The notes under the pieces: generated by a model | Databases searched by the model: none | The model's input: only the letters and a program-made list of their open reading frames with translations | What the model was told of the DNA's origin: nothing | Origin: Theristus sp. LFF4_11 | Lineage: Eukaryota; Nematoda; Chromadorea; Monhysterida; Xyalidae | Reading direction: 5' to 3' | Length of the DNA stretch: 64,000 bases | Assembly: GCA_030248135.1 (NCBI GenBank) | Contig: JASANC010004770.1 | Coordinates: 1 to 64,000 of the forward strand | Made by a program: the position numbers and the translations under genes | Shown here: piece after piece, positions 24,701-34,700 of the stretch | Layout: each line of letters opens with the position of its first letter | Numbering within the stretch: position 1 is the first letter of the stretch

Positions 24701-24994
24701 CGCGTGGTGATTCGAGGAGGTTCGATTGCAACTGACCGCATCCGCGCAGCAAAACAGCCGGTAGGCGGACGACGGCGGCATCGCACAGTGAGACAGCACG
24801 ACCAGCACCAACACCGACCGAGAGATGTCGGCGAGACAGCGGTGGTTTGCGCTGGACGAGCGAATTACAGAGATCCGTTGGTTAGCATCCGTTGAGCTTG
24901 AGCATTGTCCACTTGCGACCGACTGCAACGTTGAGCAGCGTGTCTTTTGTTGTTGCTCTTCAATGTTCACTCGTGCCGCCGTTATCGTTTGCAT
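15787..24994 (-). CDS. Single-pass membrane protein with two tandem Cys-rich three-finger-like modules
   Basis: Six exons read on the minus strand: 24994-24627, 24259-23909, 21325-21072, 19059-18875, 16838-16672 and 16069-15787. Every junction agrees in phase (2, 2, 1, 0, 2), giving about 535 residues. Exon 1 has a hydrophobic segment RSVLVLVVLSHCAMPPSSA, likely a signal peptide, though about 75 residues precede it if ATG 24994 is used. Module 1 runs from FCCADAVSC to IICACHSVNLCNN. Module 2 runs from QSCCVDEQC to HVCYCVNVNDVTACNY. Each starts with CC and ends with C.C.....CN, as in Ly6/uPAR/activin-receptor folds. NRT and NIS sequons are present. A transmembrane helix (LVVAVGVCQLGLLLILLL) lies in the last exon, followed by a Ser/Arg-rich tail. 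I do not recognise an orthologue. The introns are filled with hAT-like elements. Confidence 0.7.
16130..16290 (+). mobile_element. MITE family D copy
   Basis: It contains CTAGCTGACTGGTTGG, GCATGCATTCTGTGCA and AAATCAGCTAGTTAAATTTG, an inverted arrangement shared with 44258-44412. It lies in the last intron of the minus-strand membrane-protein gene. Confidence 0.65.
16415..16483 (-). mobile_element. MITE family C fragment
   Basis: The sequence runs from GCGACTAATCCCGCCTTGAT to TTCGGCTATACTGTA and matches the ends of the family at 10861-11127. The interior is deleted. Confidence 0.6.
17279..18318 (+). mobile_element. hAT-like non-autonomous element 1, copy A
   Basis: This 1040-bp element has terminal inverted repeats TAGGGTTAGGGG / CCCCTAACCCTA. 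It is flanked by an exact 8-bp target duplication ATTACCAC (17271-17278, 18319-18326). The subterminal regions are long A/T homopolymer stretches and the interior has a 14-base C run. It has no transposase. The 8-bp duplication and TAGGG ends fit the hAT superfamily. It lies in an intron of the minus-strand membrane-protein gene. Confidence 0.9.
18583..18851 (+). repeat. CAAACACA/CAAACACC microsatellite, about 270 bp
   Basis: The repeat mixes AAACACAAACACC and AAACACACAAACACC words and is open in several frames on both strands. It starts 24 bp from exon 4 of the membrane-protein gene (18875), on the intron side. Confidence 0.95.
19082..19275 (+). mobile_element. tRNA-derived SINE copy 2
   Basis: The head GCTCGTAGCCTGGTGGTAG and the B-box-like GGGGGATCGAGGAGCCCC match the other copies. 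The tail is CAA-rich (CAACAACCAACAACAACA). No target duplication is evident. It lies about 20 bp upstream of the acceptor of exon 4 (19059) of the minus-strand gene, in antisense orientation. Confidence 0.88.
19440..20705 (+). mobile_element. MITE family A copy split by hAT-like element 1 copy B
   Basis: The left part (19440-19511) and right part (20552-20705) rejoin into a family A element once the 1040-bp insertion and one copy of CTCATGCA are removed. Confidence 0.8.
19512..20551 (+). mobile_element. hAT-like non-autonomous element 1, copy B
   Basis: This copy is 1040 bp with TAGGGTTAGGGG ends and an exact 8-bp duplication CTCATGCA (19504-19511, 20552-20559). It is nearly identical to copy A and has a 12-base C run. 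It is nested in a family A MITE. Confidence 0.92.
21673..22731 (+). mobile_element. hAT-like non-autonomous element 1, copy C
   Basis: This copy is 1059 bp with TAGGGTTAGGGG ends and the 8-bp duplication CTCCCACC (21665-21672, 22732-22739). Its C run is 8 bases. It is closest to copy B in sequence. Confidence 0.92.
22796..23559 (+). mobile_element. hAT-like non-autonomous element 2
   Basis: This 764-bp element has TAGAGATGTCAAG / CTTACATCTCTA ends and an exact 8-bp duplication GGTTGTAC (22788-22795, 23560-23567). It has A/T homopolymer subterminal regions and a core sharing TTGTTGAACTTTCGAAAAAT with the element at 25969-26679. It has no transposase. It lies in an intron of the minus-strand membrane-protein gene. 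Confidence 0.9.
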
Positions 24995-25139
24995 CTTCTG
25001 ACTGTTTTTTTCGCATCCAAATAGACGCAATTTGCATCTTTTTTGGCCAGTTGCTGCGTCCGAGTGACTGAAAACAGATTGCAAATGTTCAAAGGATTTC
25101 CATCAAACTTCTCGCGCTTACGTCAGCGCGGTTCGAATC

Positions 25140-25624
25140 ATAGTTGTTCTAGGGGGGGGGCCTGGGGGGGGGCCGGCCCCCCCCAAAAATTTTCGAATCT
25201 ATCTCTATCAAACAAATTTTTTCGGCTCAGCTATTATCTATCAAAAAAAAATTCTCAGCCAGCTATCTATCTGAAAATTTTTGTCTTCGAAGACATAAAA
25301 TGAGTCAATTTTTGACCAAAATTGACCATTTTTGCTCGTAATTCTTGAAAATTTCGCTAATTTTAGGTAAAATACGCGTTTATACTTGATTTTTAGTGTA
25401 TTTTTAGCATTATTTTGCTGTTTTTATAGCTTTTTAGCGTTTTAGCTATTTATCTATCAAATTTCAAAATTTTGACCGGCCCCCCCAAAGTCACATGGCC
25501 CCCCCCCCCCCCCCCCCTCCCCGCGGCCCCCCCCAAAATTTTCCAGCTATCTATCTATCAAGAAAATTTGCTCCAGCTATCTATATCGGCCCCCCCCCCA
25601 CCCCCTCGGCTCTGGAACAACTAT
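25140..25624 (+). mobile_element. Non-autonomous element with ATAGTTGTTC ends and 10-bp target duplication
   Basis: This 485-bp element has ends ATAGTTGTTCTAG / CTGGAACAACTAT, flanked by GGTTCGAATC on both sides (25130-25139, 25625-25634). Inside are long C/G runs and TATCTATC words. A 9-10 bp duplication fits Mutator-like elements best, but no transposase is present, so the superfamily is inferred. The target matches a tRNA B box. Confidence 0.85.
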
Positions 25625-25968
25625 GGTTCGAATCCTGTTTTTTTTCCAAAAAGTCGGTTCTGCAATTTGCAGAAATTTGGCAAAAAATTTCTGCAAATGA
25701 AATTTGGTTTCTGCAAATTTAAAAAACATGACGAAAACGGGTTTTGTGTTTAATGTCTTTTTATGTTCTGAGCATTATTTCTTAACGATGCTCAGAATTG
25801 CAATTGCCGCCAATTGCTTATTGCATCGTTTCGTTTTACCTTTACCGCAGATATTTTTAAAAATTCAAAAAAAAAATAAAAGGAATTTACCATACCTAGG
25901 GTTAGGAAAAAATTCTTCGGCCGGAAAAAAGTGAATTGATGAATCAGATTCAGATTCTTTATTTCAAC

Positions 25969-26679
25969 TAGGGTTGTTAAACAAAAATGAATTTTTTTTT
26001 AAAAAGTGATTTAAAAAAAACAAAAATGCCGATTTTTTTTTAAATCGAAAAATTTTCCTCTAATATGCTCTGAAAACCTCAATTTTGGCACAATTTTTCG
26101 AAAGTTCAACAAAAATTTTCTTTGATTATACCTCGTAAAACCTTTAGCAGTCGATTTTGGGCCATTTTACCGACTGATTTTAGGCTTCGACAACATCTGC
26201 GATGAAGTTTTTGAGCGTCCCAAAGCTTAGCCTACCATTTCCGATGCAGATAAGGTGACGATTAGCCTCGCAGAGCGTCCGATTGTGCTCGCTGCACCGT
26301 TTGCAAGCGCTACGTTGTCTGGTTGCTGCTTCGTGTCGTGTCGTCGCGACACCATCAGAAGAATTGATCGAATTTCAAGGCGGTATGTTTGTCTTCACTT
26401 TAGCATTAGCTTAGCTGGGGACAATTAGTGACGTTTTGGAGGTCAAAACACAAGAAGAGGCATGGTGACGGTTTGGAAAAGGGGTAATTGAGGTCACCAA
26501 AACAAAATCTGCAAAGTTCCGCCATACGGGTGTCATTCGGGAGGCGCTTGCATATCATATGTGGTTCTTCGGACTCCCTGATTGATTTAGCACAACTTTG
26601 ATTTTTGAAATTTTTAAAAAAAAAATTTTTTTTTTTAAAAAAACAAAAATGACGATTTTTGTTTTTTTTAACAACCCTA
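25969..26679 (+). mobile_element. hAT-like non-autonomous element 3
   Basis: This 711-bp element has TAGGGTTGTTAAA / TTTAACAACCCTA ends and an exact 8-bp duplication ATTTCAAC (25961-25968, 26680-26687). Its A/T-rich edges and core relate it to element 2. A rearranged relative lies at 31320-31706. Confidence 0.9.
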
Positions 26680-26887
26680 ATTTCAACGCACAACATGAGA
26701 CATGGCAATGGTTCGTTTTGTTGTGTTCCGTTCAGATCAGATTTTTTCTCGTTTGACCTGGCTCGGTTTCGTTTTTGTTTCGGTTGCTTCGTTTATGTTC
26801 AGTGCGTTTTTTTTGGATCGTTTTTTGGTATGTGTCTTAGTGAGTGACTGTTAAGAGTCCTTTGTGTGTTTGCGATATGTCTGTTTC

Positions 26888-27879
26888 GGGTTAGGGGCTT
26901 TGAAAAAAAAATTATTTTTTTTTCGTTTAAAAAAAATTGGATTTGTTTTCAAATTAAAAAAAATTTGAAAATTTTTTCTTCCACTTTGCTTTGAAAATTT
27001 GATTTGTGGCATAATTTTTTGAAAGTTCAAACCAAATTTTCTTCCCAACTTCTTTGTGTGCTTAGGTAAATGTCATTATTTGGTCATTTTGACCGACGTA
27101 CTCCATGTTTTTCGATTTGGATGACTTCTAGGGTCAATTTTTAGCGTTGAAATGACTTAACTGAATTGAAATATCGTTTCAGAAATCCTTTTGTTGCAAC
27201 TTAGAACATGTTTTTCAGTCGGTAGGCCATGAGATGAACATGATATCTTATTGATTGGCGTATGTTATAGGTCTACAATGGAGTTGTGCGATATATTGTT
27301 AAACAAATGGAGCGGAGGTGTTGGTCAATACCACATCACACGACCGTTTTTCAGATACCCGATAACATGGCCACATGTTAAAACTTGCATGCTAAGCTAA
27401 ACTAACGTGTTAAACTTGCGTTTGTCAGTTGCCCGCAACGTGATCGCGAAATCATGGTACGTGTTTTCGATACGATGATTTGAAGAGTGGGCTCTCGCCA
27501 TGTGGCAGATAGCATAGCTGGTTGAACCTGAAAGTAAGTGTCTTGGGGGGGGGGGGGCGACCGGGTCGACAGGGGTTGCCGACTTAGCTACAGCAAACAG
27601 GAATTTTTGAACACAGTCAGATTTTGGTAATTTTCTAAAAAGGAACAACTAAGAACAGTTCAATATTCAAGTACACGTCAAAAATTGTCCTGTTTTACTG
27701 TTGAAATGCAACTTTCCCTCTATGAAATAGACATAATTTCAATAAAACACGATTTTCGCTCTTATAGTTTTCCGGATCGTTCTGAAAATAGTCTAGCTGA
27801 ACTCAGCTCGACGAGACGCTTCGAGCGAACCTAACTTGTAAAAAATTTAAAAAAAATTGAATTTTTTCTCCTAACCCTA
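26888..27879 (-). mobile_element. hAT-like non-autonomous element 1, copy D (inverted, older)
   Basis: This is the reverse complement of copies A-C with more substitutions and a 13-base C run. The left end reads CGGGTTAGGGG and no target duplication is recognisable, so it is probably the oldest copy. Confidence 0.88.
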
Positions 27880-30000
27880 AGTGTAACTGTCAAAGACGGG
27901 TACAACTGTCCCAAAAAATGAAGAGTTCTTTTTGAAGAGACGCAGAAACGGTCATATCGCTTTATGTTAAAAAATTTCAATAAGCGTGTGTGTACGTGAC
28001 ACTGTACGTTACCTAATACCTGACACAGCACAGTAGGCCCAGGTTTCTGTGAGAAAACTGCGATGTGACCTCTCGGAGTCTCGGATAAAACTGGAGGTTA
28101 TTTTCTTTATAAAAAAATAACACGAGTTCAAGAAAACATGGAATTGGAATAATGAATTCACAAACTAACACACCGACAGCATAAAAATAAAAATACGGCT
28201 GCGTTTTTCGTGTCAGCCATGGGTTTCCATTTTGAAAATAAACAGAAAAACACACGGGGTTTTGTTCCCTGCTAAAAAAACCAAAGGTTTCCATCACCAC
28301 GGTAACGGAAAGCGAATGCAGCAGATGGAAAGTTATTGTTATTTTTAGGCAGACCTGAAGAAACTACACTGACATCACCTTACAACAAAAACAGACTAGA
28401 AATAACAGAAAAAAATGTTTGTAGAGTATTTTTTGCAAGAAAACGTTTTTTTATAACAAGTTTGAACAAAATTTGTGATATTTGAGCTCAATAAAATTTG
28501 TTTTTAGGCAGTTTCACAAAATTGTAACACTAACACGCCATACTTATACCGTCACAACTTATTTGATCTTCAACGTAGTTTGTTAAATTTTCAACTTGTC
28601 CCACAGCACTAATCAGACTGAAAACTAACTTCAAACGCAGCTTAAAATTTTAATTTTAATGGTAGAAATACTGTTGAGTTATCTTTTTCAAAACTTGGAA
28701 TTTTCATGCCCTTTTGACTTTTCTTTCTGAGACAGTCAGAGACTAACAGACAGACAAAACACGCAACTGTCAAACAAAAAAAAACTTCAATAATATACCG
28801 TACATAGCAAAACAAATGAACAGCGAGCAAGTTAGAGAGAGGCGCTTGAATATCCCTGCAAACTCTGTTTGACTTTGGAAAAGCCTTGAATACAGCTAGC
28901 TGGCCAAAAACCGTGTTGCAGCATGCAAATAATCGGCCATTGCAAGTTTTCTACGCCAACATAATTCTGAACCTGGCTTTTTTCATGTAATAAATGCGCT
29001 GGCGTTGTCTGCTGTTGGTGAGCGCAGCGCACCCATCGTCTTCTAACTGCTATATCAAGGTTATGTCAACATAAAAATCAGAACATCACATTACGCGGGT
29101 ATTTTCTGTTACCTTCTTTCTCTTATCTCGTTTTTCTCACCGTTATTCTGTTTCTAGTAGATGTTTCCACCTTGGGCTAGTTTTTCAAAAATAGAAAACG
29201 CATAAAATGTTTCAGTCATGATCACGAAAGTTTCAACGTGATGATCGCCTCGAGCGAGACAAAACTGCGGTAAATGCTGCAATTTTTGTGACCACAATTT
29301 TGAATTATAGTTTCATCCGATCCGAACGAAACCAAGTGCAAAATAGTTCAATGTTCACAATGTTCAAACAGTAGCGCACAGTGCAGTTGCAGTACATCTG
29401 ATTGGTTGTTTGGCAACTCATGGTCAGCCCAAGCATCAGCACGCGCATGATGAAGCGCTGAATTTTGCTGCTTTGAAAAGCATTTTGTTCGTCATAATAA
29501 CTTTCGCACACATGAAAACCAGAAAACGGAAAATTGAATGCGGTTTCTGTAATCCGCTTGCGGTCCGGGCTGTGGGTTTGGTTGATGCGACACGATACGA
29601 ATCATTAAAAATGCAAAAACGATGCCTGCTGCAGAAATTCGACAAATCCGTCGGGAATTGTACAAAACAAGGTTTTTAGAATTACTTTCAACAAATCCAG
29701 TGCATTACGTGGCCTACGGTTGATTTAGTTTTAGTTTAGTGAAACTTTAGTTGATAAAAAATATGTGTGTGATGCTCTCTGCACTGGCCATAGTTGTTTT
29801 GTTTGTCTGAAGGGGTTGTGGAGGCGAACGAGACAATGTACAGAGGTGTATACCTAAATGGTGTTACCAATTTTGAAGAGGTGTAACTGACCAACCGTGG
29901 AGCATTTTTGTTGAAATTTTGGTCTCTTTGTGGTCTTCTTGGTACTAATCAATGAATAATGTCAGTTATCACATGTTCAACTTATATTACGGACTTTAGC
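27880..30000. other. No gene recognised
   Basis: The sequence is AT-rich with scattered short open frames. None shows a domain, exon signals or a repeat partner that I could recognise. Confidence 0.45.
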
Positions 30001-30275
30001 GGCAAACCATCGTGGTTTTTACTTTTTTTTAAAAAAATTTTTTTTTTGCAACACATACTATATAATTTTTTATATAAGGTCTTATAATATAATTATATAT
30101 TGTTTTATATGGATGGTTTACTATTTTTATAATCAAAAGTAAAAAGTACTCTTTAATTATAAAAATAGTAAAAAATCAAATAATCCAAAGTACTTTGTTT
30201 GGTCCGTAATCAAAAAGTAAATACTATTTTTCTCATAGTACTTTACTTTTTGATTATTTTTCAGCCGGGGTCAAA
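30000..30275. repeat. AT-rich inverted-repeat stretch
   Basis: TAATCAAAAAGTAAATACTA and GTACTTTACTTTTTGATTA words occur in both orientations, and the flanking sequence is almost pure A/T. It could be a degraded MITE. No ends can be fixed. Confidence 0.5.
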
Positions 30276-30594
30276 TCACGTAATATTACCATTATTTGGT
30301 AAAAAAACGCAAAAACCCTCAGCAAAAAACTGCTAGCATACTAAAATTCCGAAATTCAATGGTACGGAATTGCAAAGAACAAGAACATGTGAAAACAGCG
30401 GCATGTGCCTTTGATGTGGTTATTAGCGTGTGGCAAATGCACATCTATCTATATATCCTGGAAATATGGAACTCCAAATTGTTTGAGCGTCTAACAATCG
30501 GATTTGTTGTCTGGATAATTTCGGGCACTAACTGATTGGCTGGTGCGTTACCGTGATCAGATTCAAACGCGGGCAGTTCAAATTGCACTTTGCT

Positions 30595-31190
30595 TGTTTA
30601 AAATTTTTAATTTTTGAGTGATTGTGTTGATGAATGTTTGGATTTTTAATGAACAAAACTTGTTTATTATTTATGAAATATAGAAACATCAAAAAAGTAC
30701 ATTTTAAGGCGAATTATTATTTTTTTCAGAAAAACGAACGACGGCGACGGTGATGCGCTCTCAACGCTCGAAAAGTGAATATTCGTTTGCTTTTCAACTT
30801 TTTCTCACAAAACAAATCATCATAAACAATATTTTCAATTAAAAATCAAACACAACAACATTTTTAGTTGTCGTTGTTGCCGTCGCCGTCGTTCTTTTTC
30901 GGAAAATGAATTTCTGCGTTTGAAAACAGCTGTTTTTAGTTTTTCTGCATCTTTGAACTGTTTATATACAATTTGTTGCAGTTTAAGAATACGGAACAGC
31001 AGCTTTCATGGCCAAATTTTAATTTACATTTGTCACCGTCGTCGTCGTTCCTTCTGAAAAAATAATAAATCGCCTTAAAATTTACTTTTTTTTATTTTTC
31101 TGCATTTTATAAATCACAAACAAGTTGTGCCCATTGAAAATTCAAACATTCATCAACACAAACACTCAAAAACTAAAAGTTTAAAAAAGT
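30595..31190. mobile_element. Foldback element, long imperfect inverted repeats
   Basis: The outer 160 bp on each side pair over most of their length: GTGTTGATGAATGTTTG on the left against its complement near 31150, and AAGGCGAATTATTATTTTTT on the left against the complement near 31060. About 270 bp separate the arms. GACGGCGACGG words recur at each arm and in the middle. It has no coding capacity. Confidence 0.75.
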
Positions 31191-31319
31191 TTTCATGATG
31201 TTTATGTCTTTTGTGCAAAAATCCATTGCCCTCATTTGGAGGTTTGTGAGCAGTCACGGCACTTTACATTTCACTTGACTTCGTTGTTGTGTCGCTGTTT
31301 GTTGTGCTGACCGTTAGTG

Positions 31320-31706
31320 GGCGCTCGTGCTGGGCCATACGGGAGTCATTCGGGAGGCGCTTGCACGTCAAATGTGGTTCTTCGGTTTTCCTGATTGATC
31401 CAAAACTTTAATTTTTATTTTTTTCAATCAAAAAAATGACGATTTTTGTTTTTAACAACACTATTTGCGAAGCTCAAGAACTTCATCAGTTGTTCAAGCC
31501 TAAAACCAATCGGTAAAACGGTCCAAAATCAACTGCTGACGGTTTTACGAGGTAATGTCAAAGAAATTTTTGTTGATCTTTCCAAAAATTGTGCCAAAAA
31601 TGAGGTTTTTGGAACATATTAGAGAAAAATTTTTGAATTTTTATCAAATCGGCATTTTTGTTTTTGTATAGTTTTTTTAAATTTTGATTTTTGTTCAACA
31701 AACCTA
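31320..31706. mobile_element. Rearranged relative of hAT-like element 3
   Basis: It shares GGGAGGCGCTTGCA, TGTGGTTCTTCGG and a core with TTGTTGATCTTTCCAAAAAT with 25969-26679, but the parts are in a different order and the ends are degraded (AACAACACTA internally, CAACAAACCTAG at the right). It ends about 50 bp before the AHSA1 start codon and may contribute to its leader. Confidence 0.6.
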
Positions 31707-31758
31707 GTTCCTCCGACCGCAGTTCTTCTCATTCTTCTGAAACCACAGAAGGAGCAAA

Positions 31759-34700
31759 ATGGCCAAGTGGGGAGAAGGCGATCCACGGTGGATTGTTGAA
31801 GAACGTCCCGACGCAAAGAATGTCAACAATTGGCATTGGTTTGTCTTGTCAGAGTGAAACTGTTTTTTTTGCTCGCGCGCCGGTTCCGGAATCCCTGTGT
31901 ACCAAACTCCGGTGGAAACGGGCAATACTGCCCCGAGCCCAATTTGCCCTCGGCTCTGGAGGGAGTAGACCATTAAATGTTGTTGGTCACTTTAGTTTCT
32001 TCATTGTGTGTCTTGTCCGCAGCGAGGTTCGAACTTTCCACATACAGAACGGTAGACGAAAGCCCTACACCACACCTGCGCTACAGACGCAACAACTGTT
32101 TTGTTTCATTCGTTTTGCAACTGTGCCATTTGATCTTCTTCGGCTCATCAGAAAGGCTTGGCTTTGGGTTGTAGGAACATGGTTTAATTTGTTGATGAGT
32201 TGACCGTTCTTTTTTAAGGACGGAAAAAAATGCAACGCAGTGGTCGAAGGACAAACTGAAGTCGTTGCTGATCGATTTGCAAATTGAGGATGGCCCGCTG
32301 AGTGTTACAATTACTGAAATGCAAAAATGCGACGGCGAAGCAACAGCGAATAACCGAAAGGCGAAGCTGATCTTTTTCTATGAATGGGATATTGAACTCA
32401 AGTGGAAAGGTTCGAAACGTTTTCGTCGATTTGCTGACAGTTGTTTGTTATGTGACGTTGCGTTTTTTTTAATATTTCACTCTTTCAGATTTTGACGCAG
32501 TTCATTTTTTTCAGTTTTGCAACTTTGCTATATCATCAAATTCAATAGTTTTTTTTCGTATAAGTATACGTGTATAACTACCAAAAGTAAAAAAATTAAC
32601 CGACTTCATTTTTTCCGAGAAAACAGAAAAATGTTTTTTTAGAAAACTGTCATTCCGTTTTCCCATGCCAATCGTAGTGGCCAACACCGTGAATGACGTA
32701 GCAGAAAGCCAACCATGCACCCATTTCGCAAAAAGCAAGACAACTCCGATAAAACTGCATGAAAAGCATGTATGATAGCACCGCGGACTGTTTTTGAACG
32801 TTGGTAGGACGTGCTCAACGATGCTTCGTGCTGCCGTCTTGTAAGACAATAATTTTTCTATGCTATCTATCATGTGTTTTCTTTTCACGATTAAATTGGA
32901 AACAAACTTTGAAAAAGACCAAACCAACCGCGCCACCTATGGCTGGCCCTCTGTTTTTTGTTCTCAAAACGTCTCAGGTGTCTTGTGCCATCTGAACTAA
33001 TTTTTTTGGTGTTCAGTGAACAAATTCGGTGGTTGAAGTAGAGGGGGAATTTTTCGGAAAAATATAATTTCGTAAAAAATTTCCGGAAATTTAACTGGAA
33101 AAATTACGGTAATTTTTCCAATTTTTTTCACGCGACCAAAAAATGACCACATTTTGTTGTTGTTGTTGTTGTTGTTGTGATTTTTAGGCGATGTTTTTAG
33201 CCAGGGCTAACCCAGAGAAGCGTACAGAACGCCATTGAGTAGGGCGCCCATCGAGTTTTCTCTGTCATTAAGTGCCTATACACCGCTCGGCGGGGCTCGA
33301 TCCCCCGAGCGCACAGACTGCAGTTTAACGCACTACCACCAGGCCACGAGGGTGACAATGACCACATGAGCATTTTCCATAATAGGGGGAAATTTTGCTG
33401 AAAATTAGTGGCGTTCGGTGTGCTAACGCCATGTTTGTTTGTTTGTTTGTTTGTTTGTTTGTTTGTTTGTTTGTTTGTTTGTTTGTTTGTTTGTTTGTTT
33501 GTCTGTTTGTTTTCAGGCCGCATCGCAGGTCTCGAGCAGCAGTCATTCGACGGCACGATCGAAATTGCAAACCTGAGTGACGAAATGACTGCCGATGAAG
33601 TGGACGTCAGTTGCAGTGTATTTATCTTTTCGTGCGAAGGAGGCCGAGTGATGTTGAATGATGTGTGGAAAAGCCGCACAGTTGAAAAAATCTTTCGCGC
33701 CTGAATTGTTTTTTTCTCAATATCTTGCACTAATATGCCGTCAGAATACGTTAAGTTTTGCTGATTTCAAATTGTCGCGCAGCCGTGAAACATTTTCTCT
33801 ATCTGTGCGTGCAAACGCATATTGGGTCACGTTTAATAAGAAAGATAATAATTATCTTGCTTTTCTGGTGTCAAGAAGACTCAATGCGTCTGCACGCGCG
33901 GATAGCAAACTGTTTCACAAATTGCGGGCGTGATTTCAAATCTGCGACGCCGTCGCATTGAGGATGCAGATTGATTTTTTTGGTTTTAGCTGTGCGACAA
34001 TTTCCCAGTGCGTGACACTGTTATGCCCAGAAAGGCGTTCTGACACGGCAATAAACAAATGGACTTGTTAAGAGAGACTGTGCGTGATGCTGTGAGATTG
34101 CGTGTGTGCTGCGCAGGCAACGCCGAGTTCGTCCGATTCCTCGGAGCACGCGGAGCGCTTGCTGTGCATGCTGCGTCACAAAGGTGCCCAAGTGATCCGC
34201 AAGCAGCTGGCCGCCTATATCGACCAGTTGACCACCGAGTTCAGTCGCGACTTGGTGCTGCCGACGAAGACTCAAACGCACGCCGATACTCACGCGAAAC
34301 GAACACTCGTCAGTAGGCAGCAATTCCAGAATGCGGTGCGTCACTTTTCAGTCTGGCTGATTGGTTGGTTGGTGATTAGGGATGGATCCGGCAAATTTGC
34401 CGGAATCCGGGCCGGATCCGGCAAAAGCCCATTCCGGCCGGGCCGGATCCGGCAAAAATTGCCGGAATCCGGACCGGACCGGAATGGCCTTTTTATGTCT
34501 AAAAAACATCTACGCACATTTCGTCGCTTCTTCATCACATTTTCAGCATAAACCAGCACAGACACAGAAACAAAGTCAGCAAGACACAGCACGTGAACCA
34601 ACCAAAAATTACAACAACAACAATTGACAAAATTCACATCACAAGGGATAATCAAGTGCTGACAACACTCCATTCAGAAACATGACCTTTTCGGCGTTCT

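Noticed and set aside
25110..25140. Possible tRNA gene at GGTTCGAATC
   Set aside because: Only a B-box-like word is present, with no A box, anticodon arm or acceptor stem.
33395..33704. Val/Cys/Leu/Phe-repeat open frames around 33.4 kb
   Set aside because: They are the translation of the GTTT microsatellite running into AHSA1 exon 3 in the wrong frame.
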